DNA from: Mitsuaria chitosanitabida ATCC BAA-476 = NBRC 102408
GTDB lineage: Bacteria > Pseudomonadota > Gammaproteobacteria > Burkholderiales > Burkholderiaceae_C
DNA length: 64,000 nt
Direction: 5' to 3'
Assembly: GCF_001598255.1 (NCBI RefSeq)
Contig: NZ_BCYP01000006.1
Location: 1 to 64,000, forward strand
The number at the start of each line of letters is the position of its first letter. The stretch's first letter is position 1. The notes under the pieces were generated by a model. The model was not told the DNA's origin. It saw nothing but the letters and a program-made list of their open reading frames with translations, and searched no databases. The position numbers and the translations under genes were made by a program. Shown here piece by piece: positions 27,895 to 37,859 of the stretch.

Positions 27895-28057
27895 GCGCCG
27901 CCGGACGGCCCCCGCGCGCGTGATCTCCCTCACGCCCGACATCGCCGTCCCCCGCGTTCAAGCAGTCCCGCGTCCCCTGATCCCGGGAAGCGCGCGCCTC
28001 CCCGGCGTGCGAGCGCCGCACTACATTGAGTCCGGGACAGAAGAACAAGGACTCCTC

Positions 28058-28495
28058 ATGAACTCGGTGCAGCCCTGGATGGTGGTCGCGGGCGTGGTGG
28101 CCGGGATGGCCGCCGGCGGAATCGGCGCGAGCGCCTGGTGGTGGCCGCGCCTGAAACGCGCGCGGCGTCTGATCGACCGCATCGAGGCCTCGCGCCAGCT
28201 GATGAACCAGCAGAGCACCCAGGCGCGGCGGCAGATCGAGCATCTGCAGCTGGAGCTGGGCGAACTGCGGCTGATCGCGGAACGCTTCCGCCGCAAGGCG
28301 ATGACCACCGGCAGCCCGGCCGAGACCCTCGACGGCCCCGAGTCCATCCTGCCCGCGGAACCGCCGCCCGCGTCGCGCCGTCCCGCGCCGTCAGGCGGCG
28401 AATCCGATGCCGGCTTCGCCCAGACCCAGTACGAGGATCCCGACGACGCCGCCCGCCACGGTTTCGCGCCGACGCAGATCGAGAAGCGCTTCTGA
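28058..28495 (+). CDS. Membrane-anchored hypothetical protein with paired GFAxTQ motifs
   Basis: A 145-residue protein I do not recognise. The start at 28058 has AAGGA eight bases upstream. One N-terminal hydrophobic segment (about 8-27, Gly/Ala-rich) is followed by a basic helix ([20 protein letters not shown]) and a coiled-coil-like stretch (about 33-80). A Pro-rich linker follows. The acidic C-terminus contains GFAQTQ (119-124) and GFAPTQ (135-140), ending IEKRF. It probably sits in the inner membrane with a cytoplasmic tail. It lies alone between the importer and the beta-oxidation genes. Confidence 0.7.
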   Translation: MNSVQPWMVVAGVVAGMAAGGIGASAWWWPRLKRARRLIDRIEASRQLMNQQSTQARRQIEHLQLELGELRLIAERFRRKAMTTGSPAETLDGPESILPAEPPPASRRPAPSGGESDAGFAQTQYEDPDDAARHGFAPTQIEKRF

Positions 28496-28615
28496 GCGCT
28501 CCGGCGCGCCGCCGGACCGCCTTCCTCCGCGCCCGCCCGCCCCGCCATTCCCCTCCGGACTTCCCCCGGTGACGCCTTGTCACGGCAGAGACAAGCGTCG
28601 CGGCTCGCCGCTGCC

Positions 28616-28634
28616 TAGAATCGAACGATCGTTC
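28616..28634 (+). promoter_or_regulatory. Candidate TetR-type operator at the fadB-like promoter
   Basis: The 12-base perfect palindrome GAACGATCGTTC (28623-28634) directly follows a -10-like TAGAAT (28616-28621). No good -35 is seen at the right spacing. A second dyad, CTTGTC/GACAAG, lies upstream at 28576-28595. Beta-oxidation genes of betaproteobacteria are often controlled by TetR-family acyl-CoA sensors, whose operators are short palindromes of this kind. No TetR gene is in the window. Confidence 0.5.
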
Positions 28635-28707
28635 TTTTCGCTGACGCGCGACCGGGGAGACACGGCGACGGCGGCGAGGTTTCTCACCTGCACTGGAAGG
28701 AACAAGC

Positions 28708-30804
28708 ATGGGTGCCAGTTACGAAGTCCGCGGCCAGGTCGCGGTGATCACGCTCAACAACCCCCCGGTCAACGGCCTGGGTCACGCCACGCGGCTCGCC
28801 ATCTCCGAGGGCATCGAGCGCGCCGAGAACGACCCGGCCGTGAAGGCCGTGGTCCTGACGGGGGCCGGCAAGGCCTTCTCCGGCGGCGCCGACATCCGCG
28901 AGTTCGGCTCGCCCAAGGCGCTGGCCGAGCCCAACCTGGGCTCGCTGATCAACCGTGTCGAGGCCTGCACCAAGCCGGTCGTCGCCGCGATCCACAGCGT
29001 CGCCATGGGCGGCGGCCTGGAGCTGGCGCTGGGCTGCCACTACCGCGTCACCGCGCCGGGGGCCAAGATCGCGCTGCCGGAAGTGAAGCTGGGCCTGCTG
29101 CCCGGCGCCGGCGGCACGCAGCGCCTGCCGCGCGCCCTGGGCGTGGAGCCCGCGCTGAACATGATCGTCAGCGGCGAGCCGGTGAACTCCGAGATGCTGG
29201 CGATGGTGCCAGGCCAGGTGCTGTTCCAGAAGGTGATCGAGGGCGACCTCATCGACGGCGCGGTCCAGTACGCGCTGGAGATCGCCGACAAGCGCCCGCT
29301 GCCGCGCGTGCGCGACCTCAAGGCCCAGCACCCCGAGGCGCAGGCCTTCTTCCAGTTCGCCCGCAACACGGTGGGCGCGATGAGCAAGAACTTCCCCGCG
29401 CCGCTGCAGTGCGTGGAGACCGTGGCCAACGCGGTCAGCATGAAGTTCGAGGACGGCATGCGCGCCGAGCGCGAGGCCTTCGGCGCGCTGATGCTGACGC
29501 CCGAGTCCAAGGCGCTGCGCCACGCGTTCTTCGCCGAGCGCGCCGCGTCCAAGATCCCCGACGTCCCCGAGGACACGCCGCTGCGCAAGATCGAGAAGGT
29601 CGCCGTGATCGGCGCCGGCACCATGGGTGGCGGCATCGCGATGAACTTCCTCAACGCCGGCATCCCCGTCGTGATGCTGGAGATGAAGCAGGAGGCGCTG
29701 GACCGCGGCGTCGCCACCATCCGCAAGAACTACGAGGCGCAGGTCAAGAAGGGCAAGCTCAAGGAGGACAAGTACACGCAGCGCATGAGCCTGCTGCACA
29801 CCACCCTGAGCTACGCCGAGATCGGCGATGCCGACATCGTCATCGAGGCCGTCTTCGAGGACCTGGGCGTCAAGGAGCAGGTGTTCAAGCAGCTGGACGC
29901 GGTGATGAAGCCCGGCGCGATCCTGGCCTCCAACACCTCGACGCTGGACGTCAACAAGATCGCCCACTTCACCAAGCGTCCGCAGGACGTCATCGGCACC
30001 CACTTCTTCAGCCCGGCCAACGTGATGAAGCTGCTGGAGGTCGTGCGCGGCGAGGCCACCGCCAAGGACGTGCTGGCCACGGTCATGGCGCTGGGCAAGA
30101 AGATCCGCAAGACCTGCGTGGTCTCGGGCGTGTGCGACGGCTTCATCGGCAACCGCATGATCGAGCAGTACAGCCGCCAGGCCGGCTTCCTGCTGGAGGA
30201 GGGCTGCACGCCGCAGCAGGTCGACAAGGCCGTGGAGCGCTTCGGCTTCGCGATGGGCCCGTTCCGCATGGGCGACCTGGCCGGCAACGACGTGGGCTGG
30301 TACATCCGCAAGCGCCGCTACCAGGAGAAGCCGGACCTGCGCTACTCCAAGACCGCCGACCTGCTCTGCGAGATGGGCCGCTTCGGCCAGAAGACCGGCG
30401 CGGGCTGGTACGACTACCTGCCCGGCAAGCGCGACGCCATCCCGTCCAGGACGGTGCTGGAGATGATCGACATGCACCGCTCGGCGCTGGGCATCACGCC
30501 GCGCAAGATCAGCGACGAGGAGATCGTCCACCGCCTGGTGTTCGCGCTGGTCAACGAGGCCGCGCGCATCCTGGAGGAGGGCATCGCGCTGCGCGCCTCC
30601 GACATCGACATGGTCTACCTGACCGGCTACGGCTTCCCGCTGTGGCGCGGTGGCCCGATGTGCTACGCCGACACGGTGGGCCTCTACAACGTCGTGCAGG
30701 CGATGAAGCGTTTCGCCAAGAACCCGCTGGACGACGCGAAGTTCTGGGAGCCCGCGCCGCTGCTGGCCCGCCTCGCCCACGAGGGCAAGGGCTTCAACGA
30801 ATAA
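28708..30804 (+). CDS. Bifunctional enoyl-CoA hydratase / 3-hydroxyacyl-CoA dehydrogenase
   Basis: A 698-residue FadB/FadJ-type enzyme for two consecutive steps of beta-oxidation. The N-terminal crotonase domain (about 1-190) carries the oxyanion loop [11 protein letters not shown] and both catalytic glutamates, E105 ([10 protein letters not shown]) and E125 (ALPEVKLG). The NAD-binding domain starts near residue 297 ([12 protein letters not shown]), the dehydrogenase His432 lies in [13 protein letters not shown], and two C-terminal 3HCDH domains follow. The domain order and length match the short fused type. AAGGAA precedes the ATG. A thiolase gene follows after 17 bases, completing the cycle. 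Confidence 0.95.
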   Translation: MGASYEVRGQVAVITLNNPPVNGLGHATRLAISEGIERAENDPAVKAVVLTGAGKAFSGGADIREFGSPKALAEPNLGSLINRVEACTKPVVAAIHSVAMGGGLELALGCHYRVTAPGAKIALPEVKLGLLPGAGGTQRLPRALGVEPALNMIVSGEPVNSEMLAMVPGQVLFQKVIEGDLIDGAVQYALEIADKRPLPRVRDLKAQHPEAQAFFQFARNTVGAMSKNFPAPLQCVETVANAVSMKFEDGMRAEREAFGALMLTPESKALRHAFFAERAASKIPDVPEDTPLRKIEKVAVIGAGTMGGGIAMNFLNAGIPVVMLEMKQEALDRGVATIRKNYEAQVKKGKLKEDKYTQRMSLLHTTLSYAEIGDADIVIEAVFEDLGVKEQVFKQLDAVMKPGAILASNTSTLDVNKIAHFTKRPQDVIGTHFFSPANVMKLLEVVRGEATAKDVLATVMALGKKIRKTCVVSGVCDGFIGNRMIEQYSRQAGFLLEEGCTPQQVDKAVERFGFAMGPFRMGDLAGNDVGWYIRKRRYQEKPDLRYSKTADLLCEMGRFGQKTGAGWYDYLPGKRDAIPSRTVLEMIDMHRSALGITPRKISDEEIVHRLVFALVNEAARILEEGIALRASDIDMVYLTGYGFPLWRGGPMCYADTVGLYNVVQAMKRFAKNPLDDAKFWEPAPLLARLAHEGKGFNE

Positions 30805-30821
30805 GCACGAAGGAGCAAGAC

Positions 30822-31997
30822 ATGAGCAAGGCACTGATCGTTTCCACGGCCCGCACCCCGCTGGCCAAGAGCTGGAAGGGCTCCTTCAACATGACCCACG
30901 GCGCGACGCTGGGCGGCCACGTGGTCCGCGCGGCGGTCGAGCGCGCCGGCATCGACGGCGCGGACGTCGAGGACGTGCTGATGGGCTGCGCGACGCCGGA
31001 AGGCGCCACCGGCAGCAACATCGCGCGCCAGATCGCGCTGCGCGCGGGTCTGCCCGTGACCGTGGGCGGGCAGACCGTCAACCGGTTCTGCTCCAGCGGC
31101 CTGCAGACCATCGCGACGGCCTCGCAGCGCATCATCGCGGGCGAGGGCGACGTGTACATCGCCGGCGGCGTGGAGAGCATCTCCTGCGTCCAGAACGAGG
31201 CCAACCGCCACATGATCCAGGAGAGCTGGCTGATGGCGCACAAGCCGGAGATCTACTGGTCGATGCTGCAGACGGCGGAGAACGTGGCCCAGCGCTACAA
31301 GGTCTCCAAGGAGCGCATGGACCACTACGGCGCGGGCAGCCAGCAGAAGGCCTGCGCGGCGCAGGCCGAGGGCCTGTTCAACGACGAGATCGTCCCCATC
31401 ACCGTGATGGCCGGCGTGGCCGACAAGGTGCGCGGCATGATGACCAGGGAAGTGACCGTGAGCGTGGACGAAGGTCTGCGCGTGGGCACGACCTACGAGA
31501 GCATCAAGGACATCCGCACCGCCATCCCTGGCGGCGTGGTGACGGCCGGCAACGCCAGCCAGTTCAGCGACGGCGCGGGCGCCTGCGCCATCGTCAGCGA
31601 GTCCTACGCGGAGAAGAAGGGCCTGAAACCGCTGGGCCGCTTCCTGGGCTTCGCCGTCGCGGGCTGCGAGCCCGACGAGATGGGCATCGGCCCGGTCTTC
31701 GCCGTGCCCAAGGTGCTCAAGCGCCTGGGCCTGAAGGTCTCGGACATCGACCTGTGGGAACTCAACGAGGCCTTCGCGGTGCAGGTGCTGTATTGCGCGG
31801 ACACGCTGGGCATCCCGATGGATCGCCTGAACGTCAACGGCGGCGCGATCGCGATCGGCCACCCGTACGGCGTGTCGGGCCAGCGCCTGACCGGCCACGC
31901 GCTGATCGAAGGCAAGCGTCGCGGGGCGAAGCGGGTTTGTGTCACGATGTGCATTGGCGGCGGCATGGGTGCCGCCGGTGTCTTCGAGGTCCTGTGA
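30822..31997 (+). CDS. Acetyl-CoA C-acyltransferase (thiolase)
   Basis: A 391-residue thiolase that cleaves 3-ketoacyl-CoA, or condenses acyl-CoAs. Nucleophile Cys90 is in [10 protein letters not shown]; the catalytic His is in [14 protein letters not shown] and the second Cys in [14 protein letters not shown]. The start follows AAGGAGCAAGAC. It forms a unit with the upstream FadB-like gene. The stop overlaps the GTG start of the next gene by four bases. Confidence 0.96.
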   Translation: MSKALIVSTARTPLAKSWKGSFNMTHGATLGGHVVRAAVERAGIDGADVEDVLMGCATPEGATGSNIARQIALRAGLPVTVGGQTVNRFCSSGLQTIATASQRIIAGEGDVYIAGGVESISCVQNEANRHMIQESWLMAHKPEIYWSMLQTAENVAQRYKVSKERMDHYGAGSQQKACAAQAEGLFNDEIVPITVMAGVADKVRGMMTREVTVSVDEGLRVGTTYESIKDIRTAIPGGVVTAGNASQFSDGAGACAIVSESYAEKKGLKPLGRFLGFAVAGCEPDEMGIGPVFAVPKVLKRLGLKVSDIDLWELNEAFAVQVLYCADTLGIPMDRLNVNGGAIAIGHPYGVSGQRLTGHALIEGKRRGAKRVCVTMCIGGGMGAAGVFEVL

Positions 31998-32887
31998 ACC
32001 CCACTCAACTGTCTGAACTGACCGCAGGGGCGCCGAAAGGCGCCCTTTCCGCTCTCGGGTGCGCCGCGCGCGTGCTGACCGTCGGCGCGACGCTGCCCCT
32101 GGGCGCGACCCAGGCCGGCGCCGCCGACAACCGCAAGGAGCCTCCCACCAAACCCGAGTCGCAGGCCATCGCCGCCATCCACGACGCGATGCGGGCGCAG
32201 GACTGCACGCTGGCGGCGAGCCGGCTCAACGAGGCGCTCAAGCGCAAGTACCCGTCGGCCTATCTGCTGGCGGGCACGATGTACGAGCAGGGCGTCTGCC
32301 TCAAGCCGGACTGGGATCGCGCGGCGACCCTGTACCAGCAGGCCACCGCGGCGGGCGAGCCGCAAGGCCGGCTGCGGCTGGTCGCGGGCCTGGCGGCGGG
32401 CAACCGTGACCGGGCCGCGGCGATGTACTGGGCGCTGGAGGACGCGGGCCTGCGGCTGCCCGCCGAGTGCGAGGCCGGCCGCGAGCTGCGCGCCGACCCC
32501 GATGCCTACGTGGCCCAGCTGCGCAAGTGGCCGGCCGGACGGCTCGACGCCTGCGTCTACGTCGCGGGCGTGGTGTCGGCCATCGCTGGGGAGATCGAGT
32601 ACCCCAGCATGGGCATGGCCTACTCGATCTACGGCAACTACCGCATGAGCTTCAATCCCTCGGCCGCCACCGTCGAGTGGACCGAGCAGGAACTGCGGCT
32701 CGGGGACATGGTGGGCGTCTCCAGCGGCGACAACGTGCGCGACCGCGACAGCGGTCTGGTGCGGCAGACGCTGCGACGCGAGCTCGAGGAAACCAGCCAG
32801 CGGACGCTGCGCCGCTTCACCAGGCCGGCCGACGTGCCGACGGGGTGGCGATTCCAGCAGGACTTCGCCTTCCACATCGTCGGGTAG
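31994..32887 (+). CDS. Secreted hypothetical protein with Sel1/TPR-like repeats
   Basis: A 297-residue protein. The proposed GTG start at 31994 overlaps the thiolase stop (GTGA). The first 45 residues look like a signal peptide ([25 protein letters not shown]). Residues of about 60-150 resemble Sel1-type repeats ([41 protein letters not shown]), with Cys residues that may pair in the periplasm. The C-terminal half ([38 protein letters not shown]) could hold a TonB-C-like or unknown domain. The function is unknown, and the link to beta-oxidation is positional only. Confidence 0.65.
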   Translation: MNPTQLSELTAGAPKGALSALGCAARVLTVGATLPLGATQAGAADNRKEPPTKPESQAIAAIHDAMRAQDCTLAASRLNEALKRKYPSAYLLAGTMYEQGVCLKPDWDRAATLYQQATAAGEPQGRLRLVAGLAAGNRDRAAAMYWALEDAGLRLPAECEAGRELRADPDAYVAQLRKWPAGRLDACVYVAGVVSAIAGEIEYPSMGMAYSIYGNYRMSFNPSAATVEWTEQELRLGDMVGVSSGDNVRDRDSGLVRQTLRRELEETSQRTLRRFTRPADVPTGWRFQQDFAFHIVG

Positions 32888-32991
32888 GACCGGCGTCGGG
32901 GCGGGGGCGCCGCTATCGCGCAGTTGACAGCCAGCGCCCCCGGGCTGCGCGACGATGGCGGCTTCTTCGATCCGCCGTTCCGGTCCGCCTC

Positions 32992-34809
32992 ATGCGCAAT
33001 ACCCTCGATTTCCTGCTCTACGACTGGCTGAAGGTGCAGGACCTCGGCAGCCGCGAGCGCTTCGCGGACCACTCGCGCGAGACCTTCGATGCGGTGCTCG
33101 ACACCTGCGAGAAGATCGCCCGCGAGAAGTTCGCGCCCTTCAACCGCCTCGCCGACACCGAGGAACCCCGCTTCGACGGCGAGCGCGTCCATCTGCCGCA
33201 AGCCACGCATGACGCGCTCGCCGCCTACGTCGGCTCCGGCATGCTCGCGGCGGCGCAGGACCACGAGCACGGCGGCATGCAGCTGCCCTGCGTGGTCGAG
33301 ATGGCCGCCAACTGCTTCTTCAGCAAGGCCAGCGTCGCCATGGGCGGCTACGCCATGCTGACCAACGGCAACGCCAATCTGCTGATGGCGCACGGCACGG
33401 ACGCGCAGCGCGAGGTCTTCGCGATGAACGAGTTCAGCGGCCGCTGGTTCGGCACCATGTGCCTGTCCGAGCCGCAGGCGGGCTCCTCGCTGTCCGACGT
33501 CGCGACGCGCGCCGAGCCCGATGGCCAGGACTTCGAGGCCGATCCCCTGGGCCCGCGCTATCGCCTGACTGGCAACAAGATGTGGATCTCCGGCGGCGAG
33601 CACGAGATCACCGAGAACATCGTCCACCTGGTGCTGGCCAAGATCCCCGGTCCCGACGGCAAGCCGCTGCCGGGCACCAAGGGCATCTCGCTGTTCATCG
33701 TGCCCAAGCACCTGGTGGACACGAAGGGCCGGCTCACCGGCGAGCGCAACGACGTGGCCCTGGCGGGCCTGAACCACAAGCTCGGCTATCGCGGCACGAC
33801 CAACTGCCTGCTCAACTTCGGCGAGGGCCGCCACACGCCGGGCGGCAAGCGCGGCGCCATCGGCTATCTCGTGAGCAAGCCCGGCGACGGCCTGCGCTGC
33901 ATGTTCCACATGATGAACGAGGCCCGCATCGGCGTCGGCCTGGGCGCGGTGATGCTGGGCTATGCGGGCTACGAGGCCAGCCTCGAGTACGCGCGCCAGC
34001 GCCCGCAGGGCCGTCCGATCACGGCGGCGGGCAAGGACGCCGCGCAGCCGCAGCGGCCCATCATCGAGCACGCCGATGTGAAGCGCATGCTGCTGGCGCA
34101 GAAGAGCTTCGTCGAGGGCGGGCTGGCGCTGGAACTGTTCTGCGCGCGCCTGGTCGACGAGCAGCAGACCGGATCGGCCGAGGACGCCGACGCGGCCAAG
34201 CTGCTGCTGGAAGTGCTGACCCCCATCGCCAAGAGCTGGCCCAGCGAGTGGTGCCTGGAGGCCAACTCGCTGGCCATCCAGGTGCTGGGCGGCTACGGCT
34301 ACACGCGCGATTTCCCGGTCGAGCAGTACTGGCGCGACAACCGGCTCAACATGATCCACGAGGGCACGCACGGCATCCAGGGCCTGGACCTGCTGGGCCG
34401 CAAGGTGGTGATGGACGGCGGCAAGGCGCTGATGGCGCTGGCGGCCCGGGTCAGCGACACCGCGCAGCGCGCCGGCCAGGTGCCAGGTCTTGCCGAGGCC
34501 GCCAACGAGCTGGGCGCGGCGCTGGCCGCGGTCGGCGGCGCGACCAAGAAGGCCTGGTCCACCGGTCAGCCCGAGGAGGCGCTGGCCAACGCGACGCCCT
34601 ACCTGCAGGCCTTCGGCCACACGGTGCTGGCCTGGATCTGGCTGGACGTCGCGCTGTCGCTGGCCGATCGCGACGACGATTTCGCGCGTGGCAAGCGCGC
34701 GGCGCAGCGCTACTTCTTCGCTTACGAGCTGCCCAGGATCCACGCCTGGCTCGGCGTGGTCGCACGGCGCGAGCCCCTCACCCGCGAGATGCAGGACGCC
34801 TGGTTCTGA
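32992..34809 (+). CDS. Acyl-CoA dehydrogenase, long form (about 600 residues)
   Basis: A 605-residue FAD enzyme that makes trans-2-enoyl-CoA, the first beta-oxidation step. The N-terminal helical and beta domains carry the FAD-binding segments GTMCLSEPQAGSSLSDV and NKMWISGGEHE. The catalytic base is E457 in NMIHEGTHGIQ. The extra C-terminal helices (from about 470) are typical of the DmdC/FadE12-type 600-residue group, which includes 3-methylthiopropanoyl-CoA and long-chain dehydrogenases. The start was placed at 32992 (MRNTLDFLLYDWL), a conserved beginning for this group. It is followed by SDR and thioesterase genes. Confidence 0.93.
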   Translation: MRNTLDFLLYDWLKVQDLGSRERFADHSRETFDAVLDTCEKIAREKFAPFNRLADTEEPRFDGERVHLPQATHDALAAYVGSGMLAAAQDHEHGGMQLPCVVEMAANCFFSKASVAMGGYAMLTNGNANLLMAHGTDAQREVFAMNEFSGRWFGTMCLSEPQAGSSLSDVATRAEPDGQDFEADPLGPRYRLTGNKMWISGGEHEITENIVHLVLAKIPGPDGKPLPGTKGISLFIVPKHLVDTKGRLTGERNDVALAGLNHKLGYRGTTNCLLNFGEGRHTPGGKRGAIGYLVSKPGDGLRCMFHMMNEARIGVGLGAVMLGYAGYEASLEYARQRPQGRPITAAGKDAAQPQRPIIEHADVKRMLLAQKSFVEGGLALELFCARLVDEQQTGSAEDADAAKLLLEVLTPIAKSWPSEWCLEANSLAIQVLGGYGYTRDFPVEQYWRDNRLNMIHEGTHGIQGLDLLGRKVVMDGGKALMALAARVSDTAQRAGQVPGLAEAANELGAALAAVGGATKKAWSTGQPEEALANATPYLQAFGHTVLAWIWLDVALSLADRDDDFARGKRAAQRYFFAYELPRIHAWLGVVARREPLTREMQDAWF

Positions 34810-34909
34810 GTCCCGGGCGGCCGCCACCCTTCCGGCGCCGCGGCCGCCTTCCTTCCCATTCATCGACATCAACGCGATCGATCCGATCGACGACTTCAAG
34901 GAGACGACC

Positions 34910-35701
34910 ATGAGCAGCAAGGTGCAAGACCTCTTCGACCTGACCGGCCAGGTGGCCCTGGTGACCGGGGGTTCCCGCGGGCTGGGCCTGCAGATCGCCG
35001 AGGCGCTGGGCGAGGCCGGCGCCACCATCATGCTGAGCTCGCGCAAGGCGGCCGACCTGGAGGAGGCCGTCGCCCATCTGAAGACGCGCGGCGTGCAGGC
35101 CCAGTGGATCGCCGCCGACGCCTCCGACGAGGCGCAGGCGCGCGGCATCGTCGAGCAGACGCTGGCCAAGCTGGGCCAGATCGACATCCTGGTCAACAAC
35201 GCCGGCGCCACCTGGGGCGCGCCCGCCGAGGACCACCCGGTCGAGGCTTGGGACAAGGTGATGGACCTGAACATCCGCAGCCTGTTCGTGATGAGCCAGG
35301 AAGTCGCGCGCCGCAGCATGATCCCGCGCCGGTCGGGCCGCATCATCAACGTCGCCTCGATCGCCGGCCTGGGCGGCAACACCGGCGTGATGAAGACCAT
35401 CGCCTACAACACCAGCAAGGGCGCGGCGGTGAACTTCACCCGCGCGCTGGCCGGGGAGTGGGGCGTGCACGGCATCACCGTCAACGCGCTGGCGCCGGGC
35501 TTCTTCCCCAGCAAGATGACCAAGGGCCTGATGGCCGCCATCGGCGAGGAGAAGCTGGCGGAGCACGCGCCACTCAAGCGCATCGGCGATGATGAGGACC
35601 TCAAGGGCGCCGCGCTGCTCTTCGCGAGCCGCGCCGGCAAGCACATCACCGGGCAGATCCTCGCGGTCGACGGCGGCGTGTCCGCCGTGCACGGCGCCTG
35701 A
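34910..35701 (+). CDS. Short-chain dehydrogenase/reductase (FabG-like)
   Basis: A 263-residue classical SDR. The cofactor loop is TGGSRGLG (19-26), NNAG starts near residue 96, and the catalytic set is S150 (NVASIAG), Y166 and K170 (YNTSK). The C-terminal TGQILAVDGGVSAVHG is usual. It probably interconverts 3-oxoacyl and 3-hydroxyacyl thioesters or a related alcohol, with NAD(P)H. AAGGAGACGACC precedes the ATG. It lies in the beta-oxidation gene run, 100 bases after the acyl-CoA dehydrogenase. Confidence 0.92.
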   Translation: MSSKVQDLFDLTGQVALVTGGSRGLGLQIAEALGEAGATIMLSSRKAADLEEAVAHLKTRGVQAQWIAADASDEAQARGIVEQTLAKLGQIDILVNNAGATWGAPAEDHPVEAWDKVMDLNIRSLFVMSQEVARRSMIPRRSGRIINVASIAGLGGNTGVMKTIAYNTSKGAAVNFTRALAGEWGVHGITVNALAPGFFPSKMTKGLMAAIGEEKLAEHAPLKRIGDDEDLKGAALLFASRAGKHITGQILAVDGGVSAVHGA

Positions 35702-35733
35702 TCCCCCTCTCACCGCCCAGTCCGCCCCGCGCC

Positions 35734-36180
35734 ATGTCCGAGTCCATGAAGTTCCCCGTCCACATCCCCTTCGTCCAGCAGCTGGGCTTCGAGCTGGTGC
35801 GCGTCGACGAGGGCGAGGCCGAGCTGCGCGTGGACATCCGCGAGCTGCATCTGAACTCGTGGGAAGTGGCGCACGGCGGCGTGCTGATGACGCTGCTGGA
35901 CGTGGCCATGGCGCACGCGGCCCGCAGCGTGCACCGCGACCTGCCGGACTTCGGTCCCGGCGTGGTCACGGTGGAGATGAAGACCAGCTTCATGCGCCCC
36001 GGCGAGGGCGCGCTGCGCGCGGTGGGCCGGCTGCTGCACCGCTCCACGACCATGGCCTTCTGCGACGGCTCGGTCTACGGCGAGGACGGCAAGCTCTGCG
36101 CGCACGCGACCGGCACCTTCAAGTACCTCAAGGCCTTGCCCGGCCGCGGCCGCAGCCTCAAGTCGCTGCAGCGCACCTAA
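35734..36180 (+). CDS. PaaI-family hotdog-fold thioesterase
   Basis: A 148-residue acyl-CoA thioesterase. The hotdog signature is seen in LNSWEVAHGGVLMTLLDVAMAHAA (about 45-68), where the HGG loop binds the thioester, and in VTVEMKTSFMRPGEG (about 83-97). It would free CoA from blocked or overflow acyl-CoA esters made by the neighbouring pathway. It lies 32 bases after the SDR gene and has no strong ribosome-binding site. Confidence 0.9.
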   Translation: MSESMKFPVHIPFVQQLGFELVRVDEGEAELRVDIRELHLNSWEVAHGGVLMTLLDVAMAHAARSVHRDLPDFGPGVVTVEMKTSFMRPGEGALRAVGRLLHRSTTMAFCDGSVYGEDGKLCAHATGTFKYLKALPGRGRSLKSLQRT

Positions 36181-36192
36181 GGCTGAGATCGG

Positions 36193-36217
36193 CAAAAAGC
36201 ACGCTCGTTCTTTTTTG
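36193..36217 (+). promoter_or_regulatory. T-rich element resembling the fadB-like operator; possible terminator
   Basis: GCACGCTCGTTC at 36199-36210 followed by six T matches 14 of 16 bases of the operator-plus-TTTT sequence at 28623-28638. The same bases can fold weakly (CAAAAAG/CTTTTTTG outer arms), so this may instead be the end of the thioesterase transcript. Which of the two is right cannot be decided from the sequence. Confidence 0.4.
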
Positions 36218-36363
36218 TCACCCGAGGGACGTCGGGGTCGGGGCGGGCATGGTTGAATCGCCGGCATTCCGTCACGGATCGCCCGCGCCACGCGCGGGCG
36301 GCCGACCTGTCCGGCCAGGCGTCGCCATGGCCGCTTTCACCGAGTCCCACCGAGGAGCCCCCG

Positions 36364-37386
36364 ATGAGCCAAGTCAACCGTCAGATCCTGCTGGCCTCCC
36401 GCCCCACCGGCGAGCCCGGCGCTGACAACTTCAAGCTGGTCGAGACCGCGGTCCCGAGCGCGCTGGCCGACGGCCAGGTGCTGGTCCGCAACCACTACCT
36501 GAGCCTGGATCCCTACATGCGCGGCCGCATGAACGACGGCAAGAGCTACGCCACGCCGCAGCCGCTGAACGAGGTCATGATCGGCGGCACCGTCGGCGAG
36601 GTGGTGGCCTCGAAGAACGCGCACTTCGCGGTCGGCGACAAGGTCGTGGGCATGGGGGGCTGGCAGGAGTACCAGCTCGTCGACGCCAACCAGCGCGGCG
36701 TGCTGCAGAAGGTGGACACCACGCACGTGCCGCTGTCGGCCTACCTGGGCGCGGTCGGCATGCCGGGCGTGACCGGCTGGTACGGGCTGGTGAAGATCAT
36801 CGATCCGAAGCCGGGCGAGACCGTGGTCGTCAGCGCGGCCAGCGGCGCGGTGGGCGGCGCGGTCGGCCAGCTGGCCAAGGCCCGCGGCGCGCGCGCCGTG
36901 GGCATCGCCGGCGGCGCCGACAAGTGCCGCTACGTGGTCGAGGAACTGGGCTTCGACGCCTGCATCGACTACAAGCAGCACAAGGACGCGAAGTCCCTGT
37001 CCGCGGCCCTCAAGGCCGACTGCCCCAAGGGCATCGACGGCTACTTCGAGAACGTCGGCGGCATGATCCTGGACGCGGTCATGTCGCGCGCCAACGCCTT
37101 CAGCCGCATCGCCATGTGCGGGATGATCGCCGGCTACAACGGCGAGCCCATCCCGCTGAGCGCGCCCCAGCTGATCCTGGTCAACCGCATGAAGGTCGAG
37201 GGCTTCATCGTCTCCGAGCACATGGAGGTCTGGCCCGAGGCGCTGAAGGAGCTGGGCACGCTGGTGGCCACCGGCAAGCTCAAGTACCGCGAGACCGTGG
37301 CGCAAGGCCTGGAGCAGGCGCCCGAGGCCTTCCTGGGGCTGCTCAAGGGCCGCAACTTCGGCAAGCAGCTGGTGAAGCTGGTCTGA
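36364..37386 (+). CDS. Zinc-free NADP-dependent alcohol dehydrogenase-like oxidoreductase (MDR, CurA type)
   Basis: A 340-residue medium-chain reductase of the leukotriene B4 12-hydroxydehydrogenase/CurA group, which reduces double bonds of enones and enals with NADPH. The start at 36364 has GAGGAG upstream. Hallmarks: NHYLSLDPYMRGRMN (about 44-58), the glycine-rich cofactor loop ASGAVGGAVGQLAK, and YFENVGGMILDAV. Zinc-binding cysteines are absent, as expected for this group. The stop overlaps the next start by one base (TGATG). Confidence 0.92.
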   Translation: MSQVNRQILLASRPTGEPGADNFKLVETAVPSALADGQVLVRNHYLSLDPYMRGRMNDGKSYATPQPLNEVMIGGTVGEVVASKNAHFAVGDKVVGMGGWQEYQLVDANQRGVLQKVDTTHVPLSAYLGAVGMPGVTGWYGLVKIIDPKPGETVVVSAASGAVGGAVGQLAKARGARAVGIAGGADKCRYVVEELGFDACIDYKQHKDAKSLSAALKADCPKGIDGYFENVGGMILDAVMSRANAFSRIAMCGMIAGYNGEPIPLSAPQLILVNRMKVEGFIVSEHMEVWPEALKELGTLVATGKLKYRETVAQGLEQAPEAFLGLLKGRNFGKQLVKLV

Positions 37387-37859
37387 TGGCCGGCCCGCGC
37401 TGGACCTGCCAGCGCTTCGACGACCTGAGCGTCCGAGGCCTGTACCGCGCGATGCGGCTGCGGGCCGAGGTCTTCGTCATCGAGCAGCGCTGCATCTATC
37501 TGGATCCCGACGGGCTGGACGAGCACGCCTGGCATCTGCAGGGGCTGGGGCAGGGCGTGGATGGCGGCGAGACGCTGCTGGCCTACGCCCGGCTGTTGCC
37601 GCCCGAGATCGGCGACGGCGCCGCGCGCATCGGCCGGGTGATCACCGCGCCCACCGCGCGCGGCGGCGGCCTGGGCCGCGCGCTGATGAGCCAGGCGCTG
37701 CGCGAATGCCAGCGCCTGTGGCCCGGCATGCCGATCGAGCTCGGCGCGCAGGCGCACCTGCGCGAGTTCTACGGCAGCTTCGGCTTCACGCCGATCTCGG
37801 ACGTCTACGACGAGGACGGCATCCCCCACATCGACATGCGCAAGGAGCCCACGCCATGA
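37386..37859 (+). CDS. ElaA-like GNAT acetyltransferase
   Basis: A 157-residue GNAT protein similar to ElaA. Typical segments are LYRAMRLRAEVFVIEQRCIYLDPDG-like sequence (about 18-42), RIGRVITAPTARGGGLGRALM (acetyl-CoA loop) and HLREFYGSFGFTPISDVYDEDGIPH at the end. The acceptor is unknown. It overlaps the MDR gene by one base and the GST gene by four bases, so the three are likely co-translated. Confidence 0.9.
   Translation: MAGPRWTCQRFDDLSVRGLYRAMRLRAEVFVIEQRCIYLDPDGLDEHAWHLQGLGQGVDGGETLLAYARLLPPEIGDGAARIGRVITAPTARGGGLGRALMSQALRECQRLWPGMPIELGAQAHLREFYGSFGFTPISDVYDEDGIPHIDMRKEPTP

Noticed and set aside
31754-31993. Extension of the Sel1-like secreted protein upstream into the thiolase gene
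   Set aside because: The upstream part is an out-of-frame reading of the thiolase. The GTG at 31994, overlapping the stop, begins a signal-peptide-like sequence.
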